Shown here one piece after another: positions 24,731 through 36,922 of a stretch of DNA of 64,000 nt (its first letter is position 1; each line of letters opens with the position of its first letter). The DNA is from Rhyacophila brunnea (taxonomy: Eukaryota > Arthropoda > Insecta > Trichoptera > Rhyacophilidae): positions 248,001-312,000 of the forward strand of contig JAGYXB010000070.1 in NCBI GenBank assembly GCA_022495005.1, read 5' to 3'. The notes under the pieces were generated by a model. The model searched no databases, was not told the DNA's origin, and saw only the letters and a list, made by a program, of their open reading frames with translations. A program made the translations under genes and the position numbers.

Positions 24731-26305
24731 CAATGGCGTGCGGTGACGTTTGTAAAATAAGTAATTACCCATTATAGTATTATCTACTTTTTTGGGATTT
24801 TAATTAATTGAAATGTTAATTTTTAATATGCATGAAAAATATCAATATATTCTATTTCATTGAGTATTTCTTAAGGGGGGACATGCTCGTCGAAGGTCAA
24901 AATTGAGTTTTTATTGTATTTTCAAACCATGATCCTGGACACTCCTTAAACGTTGTAGATAATCTATTTATATAATTTTGAAACCTTATTATCCTTTATA
25001 GTTATTTTAAACATTTTATGACTGCATAAAGTATTTTGTTACATAAAATAGTATTCTTTTAAAACTCTCGCTCTAATGTTTTAGAATATAGTCATATTTC
25101 GGTACATAACTGTGCAGTGGTGATAAAATTTTTTACATTTATTAATTTTTAAACGCATTTATAAAACCATTAGTATAATTTATTACGAGATAATTTTTGT
25201 AAAATATTCACGATAAAAATTATTTTGATAATCTCTGTGATCCCAAATTTGACAAGAATTAGGCATTTTATTATTCAAAAAATCGGCAAGATTAACACAT
25301 TTGAAGATGATTCTAAAGATATTTATTATAAACTATGTCTTTGACTATTCAAGTGTGATAAAATCTTATGAATAATGATTGCTTTATAATAATTATTGAC
25401 CTAAGAATAAGGTAGTGTTTTTTTGAAATACGCCATTTCTTTTGTCATTCCCTAGTGGTTAAGCTACAACATACGGCCGTAGCCATAAATTGACAAACTA
25501 TAATTAAAGTAGGAAGTAAAATTATGTTAACGCGCGTGTTTGAACATGTACCTAACTGAATTTTTTAAAAATTTTTTTTAAACGGTACATGTTCAAACAC
25601 GCGCGTCAATATTATTTTACTCCCTACTTCAATTATAGTTTGTCAATTTATGGCTACGGCCGTATGTTGTAGCTTAACCACTGAGGAATGACAAAAGAAA
25701 TGGCGTATTTCAAAAAAACACTACCTTATTCTTAGGTCAATAATTATTATAAAGCAATCATTATTCATAAGATGTTTATCACACTTGAATGGTCAAAGAC
25801 ATAGCTTATAATAAATATCTTTAGAATCATCTTCAAATGTGTTAATCTTGCCGATTTTTTGAATAATAAAATGCCTAATTCTTGTCAAATTTGGGATCAC
25901 AGAGATTAGCAATATAATTTTTTATCGTATATATTTTACAAAAATTATCTCGTAATAAATTATGCTAATGGTTTAATAAATGCGTTTAAAAATTAATAAA
26001 TGTAAAAAATCTTAACACCACTGCACAGTTATGTACCGAAATATGACTATATTCTAAAATATTAGAGCGAGAGGTTTAAAAGAATACTATTTTATGTAAA
26101 AAAAATACTTCATGCAGTCATCAAATGTTTAAAATAACTATAAAGGATAATAAGGCTTCAAAATTCTATAAATAGATCATCTACAACGTTTAAGGAGTGT
26201 CCAGGATCATGGTTTGAAAATACAATAAAAACTCAATTTTGACCTTCGACGAGCATGTCCCCCCTTAAGCATCTACAGTAAGTATTTATCGACCACACGC
26301 CACAG
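24731..26305. mobile_element. hAT-like relic hosting a nested foldback
   Basis: The left end CAATGGCGTGCGGTGACG at 24731 is matched in inverted form at the right by CGACCACACGCCACAG ending at 26305 (complement CTGTGGCGTGTGGTCG). Flanking octamers GTACATAC and GTAGATTG agree at 5 of 8 positions, compatible with an old hAT 8-bp duplication. Removing the nested element (24875-26264 plus one TTAA) leaves about 180 bp. Ends of the CAGTGGCG type also occur at 40664 and 60634. Confidence 0.5.
24871..26268. mobile_element. 1.39 kb near-perfect foldback flanked by TTAA
   Basis: TTAA at 24871-24874 and 26265-26268 bracket a 1390-bp palindrome. It begins GGGGGGACATGCTCGTCG and ends with the exact complement. 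The arms, about 675 bp each, pair almost to the centre near 25570, where a short loop (around CTAACTGAATTTTTTAAAAA) separates GTACATGTTCAAACACGCGCG-type arms. No ORF is present. TTAA duplication with G-rich termini is the signature of piggyBac-type or other TTAA-specific elements, so I infer a non-autonomous TTAA element of foldback form. The high arm identity suggests either a recent insertion or arm-to-arm gene conversion. Confidence 0.88.
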
Positions 26306-26430
26306 GTAGATTGATTCAAAAGGGTAAAAGAAATATTAACAATTTTCTTAATGTTTAGGTACTGACGTTTACTGAAGGTTATGGTAATTTATTCAGTTAT
26401 TTTTTATGTTACGAGAACATCCTAAAGGTA

Positions 26431-26556
26431 TAGTTTCGCTTATATGCAGATCGCATGCAATCTACTTCTAGTTCGCACTGTACCGCACACGCAAATTCAA
26501 TAAAATGGCGTTTATGCATGCGCCAATTGCATGGCCTATGCGTATAAGTGAAATCA
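26431..26556. mobile_element. Small palindromic MITE
   Basis: 126 bp with imperfect inverted ends: TAGTTTCGCTTATATGCA at the left, and at the right the complement of TGATTTCACTTATACGCA, followed inward by GCATGCAAT and ATTGCATG blocks. Non-coding; superfamily not determined. It lies between the TTAA foldback and F1 copy 3, making 24.7-26.9 kb a dense cluster of hairpins. Confidence 0.55.
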
Positions 26557-26573
26557 TTCCGTATTTTCTGGAA

Positions 26574-26868
26574 CTGCGCATCTATTCTGTACACAAGACT
26601 GCTATCGGTGGCTATCGAGGGTAGTTTATCATATGTATGTATTGTGGTATTATAATTGTTAAAATAAGCTAGTTGTAATTGTTACAATACGTGCTATGTT
26701 TTAACAGCACCTCTCTTGGCTGTGTTAATTTTTAGAGCGAGATAAACAGTTTTGACAGTTTAGACGGCTAATTTATTATAACAAAATTATAATACCTCAA
26801 TACATAAATATGATAAACTACTCTCGATAATGGCTGATAGCAGCCTTGCGTATAGAATGGATGCGCTG
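26574..26868. mobile_element. Foldback MITE, family F1 (copy 3)
   Basis: 295 bp with diverged ends (CTGCGCATCTATTCTGTAC and the complement of CAGCGCATCCATTCTATAC). Its internal blocks are shared with the other copies: GGTAGTTTATCATA and its complement, GTAATTGTTACAATA, and TTTTAACAGCACCTCTCTTG. Non-coding. Confidence 0.75.
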
Positions 26869-27792
26869 GAGCCAAAAATATCTCCATATGAATATAATAC
26901 ATATTACATAATGTAGAACGCAGCCGCGAAATTGTTAATTTGAAATATACCTTTTTACATATGTTTTTATATAACAAACTTAAAGTGAATAATTAAATTT
27001 ATTTTCCTCGCTCACGTCTTCATAAATGCTGTTTCATACAAAATGTAATAATTAAAATATTATGTGCTTTAATAAAGTGGACCTTTCCGGTTTTTCTCAG
27101 CGGTCGTTTCATAAATAGTGGAATCTAATAAAATAATTGTCAATATTATAATTATTATTTTGTAACCATTAAAGTGCTTTCAGATGATATCGTTATTACA
27201 GCCCGGGACCGGTTCGGCACATAATGAAACCGATAAAAGCATGAGAATTTAGACATTCAATAAGATTACTTTATTAATTCCAGCCACACAAATTATACAT
27301 ACGCACTAGTAATTAAATTAAATGAACGATTAAAAATCACAACACAGCTGCCGTGGTTAGGTAGGTGTGACTCCATAATATCTGGACCGACTCGAGAGAG
27401 TGAGAGTAATAAATGAAAAATGCAGATTTTTAAGTCACGGTAATAAATGAATTCTCTTCTAAATTTTATTTGCTAGTCGTTTATCTGGAAATGAAAATTG
27501 ATTATGCATTTTGTAAAGCATTTCATTAATATTAAATAATAGCGAATACATGTTAAACAAGAAACTTAATTCTTATTTTTGTTGTGACTGAAAGAGTTTT
27601 TTACTTATGATACTCACACTCTCAGGTCTAGATAATACGTGTTCATACATTTATTCTCTACTCAAATGTTCAACGAATTAATTGAATATTTTCTGATCCG
27701 ATATGGTTATATGAAAATTAACTAGAAAATAATTGTATAATATGAAGAGATTTGAAGATACACATTATTATTTACGTAATGATTTGATTTCA
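26869..27792. other. AT-rich non-coding stretch
   Basis: No gene or element recognised. The GC-richer patch near 27195-27225 (CCCGGGACCGGTTCGG) is isolated. Confidence 0.35.
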
Positions 27793-28620
27793 TATAGAAA
27801 ATACCTCAGCATTGGAGCATAAGACAAGCGCAAGGTAGCGCCATTTCCTTCGGTATGTAGCTATTATACCACTCAGCATTAAATGAGCACTTATGTATGT
27901 TTTCTTGTCAAATCAAAACAATAGAGCGATAATGATCGTCAGCATTTTCTCAATTATAACTAGATCAGTAGGGTCTGTTTGATTTTGTATGATTGTTAAT
28001 TACGACAATATCTCATGTTATATATGTACTGCATTTCTATAAATTGGAAGGACAATCCATGAATCCTCACTCACTCATCGAGCCTTTCACTCGATATAGT
28101 CAACCGTCATTCCACTCGAAGCAAGTCTCTCAGTTCATTAATATAATCAATCTATTGATCACATCTATCTCGCCAGTAAATCAGTATCCACGATTATAAT
28201 CTCACGCCTTCATCCTTATTATTGTATTTATTTATTTATATATTTATTCTTGTATCAATAAATAAACTTTCTACTCCAAAAATCCAAGCCACAACGATTA
28301 TATCTCCTCCACCTTCATTTACCGCCAAAGGTCCATTACCACGTCTCGCATCTCTCACCACGTGAGACCTGCAGCACATAGATCGCGTTTGTAGTAAAGC
28401 TGCAAGGTGAAGTAGGATCAGCTATAGCGACAGATTCCTTGCTGCTATGCCACGAGGGTACGGGGTATCGCACTATCTGTATAGCGGTATCTAGAACACG
28501 GCATATCCACGTGTGACATCGATTTTCAAAGTTTAAAATTCGATACATTTTGACCCTGGTAATACACCATGCCCCAAAGCTATGCAGGAATATACAGGTA
28601 GCACGCATGTGTAAAATAAT
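27793..28620 (-). mobile_element. LINE 3' end, family 3 (copy 2, split)
   Basis: Two pieces match copy 1 in order on the minus strand. Bases 28620-28300 contain the TACCGCTATACAGATAGTGCG and TGGCATAGCAGCAAGGAATC region and a GCTGCAGGTCTCACGTGGTG block. Bases 27865-27793 contain the terminal GGCGCTACCTTGCGCTTGTC and CTCCAATGCTGAGG, equivalent to the LALCLNAGT end. The roughly 430 bp between (27866-28299) have no counterpart in copy 1 and may be a later insertion, though I see no clear ends. Confidence 0.6.
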
Positions 28621-30212
28621 AAAATGATAACTATCGGTATAATATGATCATAAGTTATCATAACCTCCTAAAGCAGCCGTAGGTCACGAGTGTGAACCCA
28701 TCAATTGACAAATTAACATGTTATTTTAACGTGGAAATATTTTTTTTCTTACATTTACGTACTCATCATCGGAACAATAGTCCCGTTTATATTTTCCGAC
28801 ACTGTTTTTATTTATAGAAATTTGAGGGTAACATTATTGGTGATTGAATATCTTTCATTCTTAGGACATTACTGGACAATTGAGTCGTCTTACTTTCACA
28901 TGTATGTAAATAAACCACTATACAATGGCACCATATGCGATTCACGGGTGTTTTGAAAAATTGTTCGATGCAATGCCTGTTTCAATGGTAGCAAATAATA
29001 CCACTACAACTACAAGTGGCTTTTACCGTGCCACTGTAGAGTGATTTACCCATACCTGCTACACATTGTAATAAAATATTGTTACTATAATCAGATTTTA
29101 AAGAATGTCACTGTCTTCACATCGAAATGTTATATTTTCTAGTTCACGATGAGAGCATCTATAAGTAATAAAATATTATAGGTGATTTCAAATAATATTA
29201 CAATGTCCTATTTTTTAGATACATAAAATTGTTGTGTTGAACAATCCGACAATGATATTTTTTCGTGAAGTGACAAGTTATGTTATGGGTACTATCCTCA
29301 ATTAAGTAATTAATATGTAATGCTTAAGTAAACATAAATGTTGCATAATATAATATATATTTAATAATGTTTTTTTTTTAATATTTGGTAAGGTTAGGTA
29401 TTAATTGAATTTTCTTATATTTTTTTCTATTTTCCCTTTAAGTAAACCGTATTTAATGCAATGTGTAGTAATAATTCTTATTCTACGACTCTGTGTGGTT
29501 TCCTTATCAATTTGATTCGGCCGTTAAAGAAATCTTAGGTAAACGCCATTAACTTAATCTGTATTGGATGCAAATTGCCCATTTACCTATTTACGTATGC
29601 GAACCTCATATCGTTGGGTTTGCGGCTAGCTGCATTAATCACTGAGCCACGGTTCACGCCCTACGCCCGCACACTCCGATGCCCACGGTAAACATACTAC
29701 GCCCGTTCTCCGATGGTGAAGGCTGTTCAATTTTCATCTCCTCACATCTACATAGTTAAATAATAATGAATAGAATCCGAAGAAATTTTGATTTCCACTG
29801 ATTATTTATGAACCAAACTCTTTCTAGATTTTCATTGTTTGATTGAAATGAATGGGCACTACTTATTGATTATTCATAACTAATATACGGTAAGATAGGT
29901 TCTATGAACAGTAAAATCTTTTCTTTCAACACTTATTCTTATTTTTAACACTGGGTGTTTGTTACACAAAGACGTACATTTTTAATAATCAACATACTCC
30001 AACAGGCACTCACAAATAGTACTATATTATAAAGGCAAGACGTACAAATTACAGAAAATATCAATTAGGTACTTACATTGGCCAATTAACGTTAACTTAA
30101 TATTTTTTATTTTTATTTTAGCTACGTTGATGGGTTATTAAGTTAACACCAATTAATTACCGACATAACAAGTCAAATATTTAAAAAAAAAAAAAAGGGG
30201 GTTGGATCAACA
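28621..30212. other. Non-coding stretch with a SINE-like head
   Basis: Apart from the tRNA-like segment at 29560-29665, no gene or repeat is recognised. A poly-A followed by GGGG at 30182-30200 is simple sequence just left of the hAT element. Confidence 0.35.
29560..29665 (-). mobile_element. tRNA-derived SINE fragment, family C
   Basis: Minus strand: A-box-like TGGCTCAGTGATTAATGC followed about 30 bases later by B-box-like GAGGTTCGCATACG, the order and spacing of a Pol III type 2 promoter, then GGGCAATTTGCATCC. No cloverleaf with a sound acceptor stem is visible, so a SINE head is more likely than a tRNA gene. No second copy was seen in the window. Confidence 0.45.
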
Positions 30213-30220
30213 CTTTCCAT

Positions 30221-30655
30221 CAGTGACGTCCCGAGAGAGTAGGTAGGTCATGCGTTGCATAGGGGCGGCACATTATAAAAGACGGCGAATGAAGGAAAGA
30301 AAGTGAACAACTATTTTTGTATTGTAATAACCATTGTAAAAAATATTTTAATAGCTTGTATCGCACAGGAAACATTTTCATGGAGTGCCTCCTAACCTGT
30401 CAAGACACATACTTACACATATGTACATAACACCACCACTTTTTGAGAGTATGTTTCCTAGATATAATCCAATTCTCTATTTTTGTGTAGGTGTTTGTAT
30501 GTTTAAGACAGTCGAAAATAAAAAAATAAAATATGCTAAAATCTAACCTAACCTAAACTAATCCAACGATTTTGCACACAATTTGAGACTAAAAATAAAA
30601 GGCGACGGCATTCTAAGTCTACTGAAGGGTGGCACTTTACCTAGGGACGTCATTG
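30221..30655. mobile_element. Non-autonomous hAT element (family H1) with 8-bp duplication
   Basis: 435 bp with terminal inverted repeats CAGTGACGTCCC at the left and GGGACGTCATTG at the right. It is flanked by CTTTCCAT (30213-30220) and CTCTCCAT (30656-30663), 7 of 8 identical, as hAT transposases produce. No ORF. A related segment lies at 58506-58825. It would need a transposase supplied by another element. Confidence 0.85.
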
Positions 30656-30663
30656 CTCTCCAT

Positions 30664-31477
30664 ACAATCTTTTTATTTAGACATAGTAGACATTGTATGC
30701 TTCACTACAACCTGGAACAGTAGTTAATCCCTACCTTTGGTTGGAGGACCTTTTAAAAAATTCTTGGCTTTCTCTTTTTAGAACTGGTTGACACATGTTG
30801 GGTTTGAAAAAACTCAAGAGTAGAAAATATACTTCTTTCTTAGAAACAAATATAGTACCTATATGGAAATTTATACAGATCCTTTTTTTTTAATTTAGTG
30901 TTTGTTTAATTGTTTTATTATAAAACAGTTATAATAACAGCTAATAAAATTACATAAAAGGTTTTTTCCGAAATCTCGAGGAACCTTGATTGGGAATCAT
31001 TGAAATCCCATACTGTCTACATAGCTACATGGCTATAATCGTAGATACATTCTCTAGATATCGCATATTTTATTTGTACAATAAATTTCACAATTAGATA
31101 GTTCGTAGTCACTCGTTGATATTATTTGAATAATAGGTGTTTCAAAACATTGCCATCGGCTTAAACTTCTGTTTCAAATTCACAGTACTAGTTAGTTACT
31201 AACTCATTTTAATGTCAACCGTAAAATAATATCTCAATCAGATGGCGGCACAATCCATTACTTTATTTGGCTTTTAAACGCAATTAAATACTGTCTCGTA
31301 TTTTATCGGCCTTTACCTTTACCCGTTTTGCCTACAATGATAATAATAATTTAACTGGTAGCTGAATTTATCTTGTCGAACAAACGGTTTACGTCAATTG
31401 TTAGAATGGTGGCATTGAAGAAATAATCAACCTTTAGTAAATTAAATTGTGAGATTGTAAAAAAATATTCGAAAAAA
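30664..31477. other. AT-rich non-coding stretch
   Basis: Nothing recognised. Confidence 0.35.
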
Positions 31478-31690
31478 AATAATAATGCGCCTGCGTTGAA
31501 CGAGTGTAATGAAGTCGAGGATCTTGGATTCGAATCCTAGATCTTAAAAATTCACGTATTGTTTTTAAATATATATTTGGACCCAAAGAATGGACCTAAT
31601 ATGTTGAGCAAATTGCATATATCGATTTCTCATAAAAATAACTACCGACGACAAAGATCTACATCGGATTGTAGAACCATTATATAAAAA
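31478..31690 (+). mobile_element. SINE family A copy (diverged)
   Basis: The head has the B box TTGGATTCGAATCCTAG after GAACGAGTG-like A-box sequence. The body has CACGTATTGTTTTTAAATAT, TTTGGACCCA and AATGGACCTAATATG, matching the SINE A body on the opposite strand at 62976-63343 (GTATTTGGACCCAGAATATG, GACCTAATGGG). The 3' end is uncertain. Confidence 0.6.
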
Positions 31691-34542
31691 AACTTATTAT
31701 ATTTATATATTTATTACAATGTTTCATTCATACACAAAAATGTAAAATACTTACTATTCAAATTTCTAATTCTAATTTGTTCTTATTATGACTGCATTAC
31801 ATAGGCAGATTTGTGGCCTGAAAATAATTTAATTATTTTGTTAAATATTGTACAGCTCGAAGGATGATAAATATGTAGGTAAATAAAAAAAACACTATAC
31901 GATAAGGTACCAGGAATTATTGCGTTACATTTAATTCAACATTTTTAATTTACTGTGATATCATACATGAATCTACTGTTCACAATTTCCGTTAAAATGT
32001 ATTTGTGATAATTTTTCCGGTCAATATAACGAAATTCTGCCACATATTATATTAGTGCTAATTAAATAGATGTACCTACTTCATATATTTTCAGATTATT
32101 ATGTTGAATTTTTAGGATACCATTTCAACAAAACACATACATATATAAATAAATGTAATAAATACGCAACGATCCATATTATGTTAGTGAAATTATGTAA
32201 TTATTCAAAAAAAGATAATTGAGAAAGTTCCATTTAAAAGAATTATTGAAAACCGCAGTCTTTGTCTTATAATACAAATATTAAAAGTTCTCGTTTTTTA
32301 CAAAAACTTTCTCCGAAAAAAAAAGAAACATATTTTTATAATTTTTATGTTTTCTGCAAACCGCAAGGCTTCTAACTAAATGTTTCCCAAAGTAAGTAAA
32401 GATTTTTCTCCGATTCACCGCAATTTTTAGCGTTTGCATAAAAAATCCTTTCACCAAAAATGTGAGTCTTTCGTGAGCTAGTATTTACAAAATACTCTTT
32501 TTAGTATACAGAGTAGAAAGGACAGTAGTTGTATATTATAATATTACTATAATGTTATGTACATAAATAATACCTGCACGGTTTTAATAAACCATTAATT
32601 AATAATATATTGAAAATTACATCATGGCTTATGGAACTCTTGAAATACCTACATAAAAAGGGTCCTTAATTATTATAATGTTAGATATAGATCGTTGCCA
32701 CCTACCTACCATGAAATTGTGAGATTGAATTGAATATTCTTGATTTGCGTCTATGGTCGATTTGATAATAGCTTTATTTTAATTATCAATACTAAAACAC
32801 CGCAATATTAACATAAATTCATTTAGATAAACGTAATTATTGAATAATTTATATTTGACGTAACAGAATGTCCGTCGTTTAACGATATTTTGTAATAATA
32901 ATTATAAATTATAATTATTTTATCAGTAAAAGGTTTCCGTGAACCATAAATCCAGCTGATAAAGTTTTCGCGCCGCTTTGGTGAGCTTCGAAATGGCCGT
33001 AGGCGGGAACCAAAGGGCGGAGACTGTCACTTTATTTTACCGGAGCTGTAATTTTGTGATTAATGTCATTTCGATAACTTGACAGTTAACATTTTTCTGG
33101 ATACTATTAATCCTTTTTGATTTATACTGATTCTATTAATGTGCTGGAGAAGCAGAGATAATTCTATGAACAAGACCATTTTACTGGCTAGAAGAAGCTT
33201 GACGTATCGGGTTATTCTTTGTGAGTAACACAATTTATTATTATTTCATACAATTAAGCTAAACACTTATTATTTAAACCATAATTTATTGTATTTGCAT
33301 AATTATTTATATACCTAGATAGACATAAATTAGAATGATTTATACCCGATTTCATGATTTCTAATAGTTTTTTCGAGTATCTTCCATATGGAAATAATCC
33401 AGAAAATATAACATCCTCCGACAATGATCGTTATCATTAATACTATCGAGTGAGGGTACTTGATGGAATTTGAATTTAAATGCTACTTAATTGATTTATA
33501 TTTTGCTCCGTTTTTGATCCATTTGCATATTTTTTTGCGACTCGGGTTTCACCTTTCGGCATCTTCAGGCATAGTGCGCACTCACCAATGGTTAAATACA
33601 CACCGATAATGAATACAGTTAATTCGTGTTTATATAGTAATTTAATATACTAAAAGACGGTAAAAACCTTATTACCTACCTACTAAGTAACAAAGCGAGT
33701 ATAAAAACAACTTTTGAATATTTTGAATTGTTTGTAAAATATGCGTTTGTAAAAACCCGTAGTAAATACCTTTGATATGTATTAATAGTATCTCGCAAAC
33801 ATATTTTAAAAAAATATTCTCTACCGGTGGGGGGGAAAGGGGAATTATCTTGTTCAATTTAAGCTACCGACCCAATTCTTAATAATAAAATTGCTAAATT
33901 GGTTAAAGAGTATTCACCTGGAAAATAAAAGAGGTGCATTTGAATCCTGCTTGATCCAATTTGTTTTTATATAAATTACCTACAAGGTTTTCCAAAATTA
34001 TGTAGGTACTTATCTTTTAAATAAAAGTAATGCTACTTTATTAAATCTTATGCAAGTATACTCATTTAGTATTGAATAAAAAATATTTTATTAACAAAAA
34101 TAATATGCCAAAAATATTGAAGAAAACCGTCATCTATGGAGATTAGAGATGAAGCATAAATGTAATGTATAAAAATGAATCAAAAAAAAAGAATCCACTA
34201 TTTACTGATTAAGTTAGCGACAAGTTAATCTTTCAAATCTCCCAACAGGGCTGTACTCGGATATACAACGTCCATGACTTTTCAAAGATTTACAAGCTGA
34301 AATTTGATGGAAATTGAATTGGTTATATTCAACCAGGTCTCATGGCGTCTGTGGACTTTAAAAAAGTGCCGATAATTTTGCCTATTAAAAGATGAGTTCG
34401 CCCATTGTAATAAGTTTCATAGAACATTTCAAATGTCAAAATAATAAAGGATGTTTGTTGCATAGCAACCGGAAAAAAACTGACTTTATTTGATTTAAGT
34501 CTTGTTAGCGGAACTATCTTCTAAATATGGATCATCTCTTTT
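31691..34542. other. Long AT-rich non-coding stretch
   Basis: No gene recognised. A short GC-richer island at about 32966-33050 (CGCGCCGC, then GGCGGGAACCAAAGGGCGG) stands out from the background and could be a conserved or promoter element; no exon is evident there. Confidence 0.35.
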
Positions 34543-34996
34543 TTACAACATTTTTATTAGGTCGTATTCTTATCTGTCCGGTGGTTGTTTGTAAGGTACA
34601 AATCTTGCAATCGATTTTTAACTAACTTCCCGGCTAGCTAGACATTTGAAACTTTTAGAATATATCAGAACACGATGCCAATGCATTTTTTAATACTTTT
34701 AGCCATCTTTAAGTAGAATTAAATTCATTTTCAGTTAATTCTGTTTTGTATGAAAAGTTATTTCGGAAGAAATCCGTAATCCTATCCACAATTATTAGTT
34801 GCTAGGAAATTATTAATATATACGTGCGTTACTATGGAAATCAATATGAGTATCAAAATGACATTTCAGTATTATTTCTATTAAATACATTTTTTTTGAT
34901 CGTTTAAGCTAGTCAAGTCAAGTTTATATGATTCAACAGAAAATTTGATACAAAAAGTTGTATATAAAAAGTTCTTTTTGTCTTGTAATTATTGTA
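34543..34996 (+). repeat. Dispersed repeat, copy 2
   Basis: Longer relative of the repeat at 3763-4030 with the same order of conserved blocks. It has an additional internal segment (about 34600-34800) that contains no ORF. If that segment is original, copy 1 carries a deletion. The class is not recognised. Confidence 0.6.
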
Positions 34997-36095
34997 CCTA
35001 TATTTACAATTATTAGGATATTTATTATTTTGTATTTTCACTGAAATCTGTGTCGTCCTTTTATTACTTTCTCTCTGTAATATTTTAGTATGCTATTTAT
35101 CAAAACTTTTCTAATAATATATTTAATGTCTTATTTAGTATATTATACTCATTTATTATTAGTCGTTTTAAACAATTAATTCAGCACTGATCACTTGATC
35201 ACTCAGCGGCTGTCACTGGAAAGTTATTAAGTAGAAGTATTAATTAGTAGTTTACTGGACGTTATTACTTGTACAATATAATATTTAATGATTTAACACT
35301 ATTTCATAATCAGTTGACTGCTTATTATAATAATTTGTCATTTATGGTTGTTTCAGGTATGTCAGCATTGATTCCCGACTTTGATTACGAATACATACAA
35401 GTATTTACATCTCTCTATTGAAAACTTCGGTAAGTGACATTTTTTTTTAATTTCCCATATTAAAAGTATTTTTCACAGCAGCATAGAACTTACCCAGTTT
35501 ATAATTAATAATATAAACTATTGTAATATTTATTGGTAATTAATGAAATGGGTACAAGTGAGTAAAAAAAAATAAGGAACAGTTTACACATTACCCATTT
35601 ATATGTTAAATAAGAATCAAACAGGTGACTACTTGGTATAAAAAATTGTATTATGTATTTTATTAATAATATTAGATTACACTTAGTAGGCTATGGGTAT
35701 ACAAATATTATTATTGTCTTAGCAACGTATATATCGAATTTTAATATTTCTAAGTACCTAAATGGTCTACCGTTAAATATTAAAAACAATAATAAACATA
35801 AAACAATATAAATAATATACTTTCTTAGAATGATATTGTTGGAAAACAGTACAGTTGTAGAAAATTATTTTAAGCGCATTTACTAAATTTATTCATCGCT
35901 GCATTTGTATTCTTTCAATCCTTAGCTCCTCGATTATTAGTTAATCACTATCGACCTATAGTGTTGCAAATTGCAATCTCATAAATAAAACAATGGATCG
36001 ATAAAGTCAGTTGCTTTGAAAAATATGCTATAAAAATTGAAATAATAATAAAATGATTCCTGATACCTGTTCAGGTTAGGTACATGTAAGTTGTA
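34997..36095. other. AT-rich non-coding stretch
   Basis: Nothing recognised apart from general AT-rich sequence. Confidence 0.35.
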
Positions 36096-36922
36096 TGTAT
36101 TAAATTTCGCCGTAGCACAGTTCACCCTGAGATATTATTATATTTATAATTGACTTACCTATCTTTTTTCTTTTCCCTTGTATTCTGATGGTTTTTATTA
36201 CATATTTTTTGTAATTGTTTTATTCAGTCATTAATTTGATCTTAATACTATACGGCCATATATTTTCAATACATAATCTCACGGTGCGAAGTTGTGATAC
36301 GACCAACCGCAAACGTACAAATTTCCGTTTCCGAAAACTTGTACGTATGCAGTTCGCTGTATCACACTTCACCGTGAAAAATGTTGTTCCTCTTTGGGTC
36401 GTATACAGTGTTGCCATCTTTTTATATGCTGATTACAGTACAAAGGCGTAAAAATTATAGTATTTCCAAAAAATATATAGTACAGGAACATTTTTCGTCT
36501 TGAATCCTTTAAAATTATAGTATTTTGGTATATTTGGCGTAAAATTATAGTATTTTACATTTTTTGTGGAATTCAAATTATAGTATTGTACTATAATTAT
36601 AGTACGGTTGGCATCACTGGTCGTATAGTACTGACATAAAATGCATGTTTAAATAAAACACGGTTCTTGTCAGTTTACATTTTATACTTTACAGGATGCC
36701 AACAGCAAACAAATTTCGAAAATAGCCGATATACTTGATTATTTGTTAGGTTAGGTTTTCAATATTGAATTCGTGAATTTTGCTTAAATCAGCTATGAAA
36801 ATTGAATTAATATTCATATTTAATCTAATAAAATTGGAGACCGTATAGTATACATTATACGGTCATCTCTTTCCTATAAGAAAGCTCACGGCGAACTGTG
36901 CAACGGTGAAATGTATTACGTA
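36096..36922. mobile_element. Composite inverted-repeat element with nested hAT
   Basis: TATTAAATTTCGCCGTAGC followed by ACAGTTCACCCTGAG at the left (36096-36131) is mirrored by CTCACGGCGAACTGTGC followed by AACGGTGAAATGTATTA at the right (36885-36922). Inside, a strong hairpin at 36283-36379 (CACGGTGCGAAGTTGTGATA paired with TATCACACTTCACCGTG) makes both strands read similar short peptides, which explains the mirrored frames there. A 214-bp hAT element interrupts it at 36406. Further small palindromes (GACCGTATA at 36839) lie toward the right end. Superfamily unknown; outer boundaries approximate. Confidence 0.55.
36406..36619. mobile_element. Miniature hAT element (family H2) with perfect 8-bp duplication
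   Basis: 214 bp with ends CAGTGTTGCCATC and GGTTGGCATCACTG, flanked on both sides by GTCGTATA (36398-36405 and 36620-36627), a perfect hAT-type duplication. The interior is dominated by repeats of AAATTATAGTATTT (about 36456, 36510, 36542, 36577 and a mirrored pair near 36590). No coding sequence. Confidence 0.9.

Noticed and set aside
36215..36451. Opposite-strand frames with similar peptides
   Set aside because: Explained by the DNA hairpin at 36283-36379; a palindrome makes both strands read alike.
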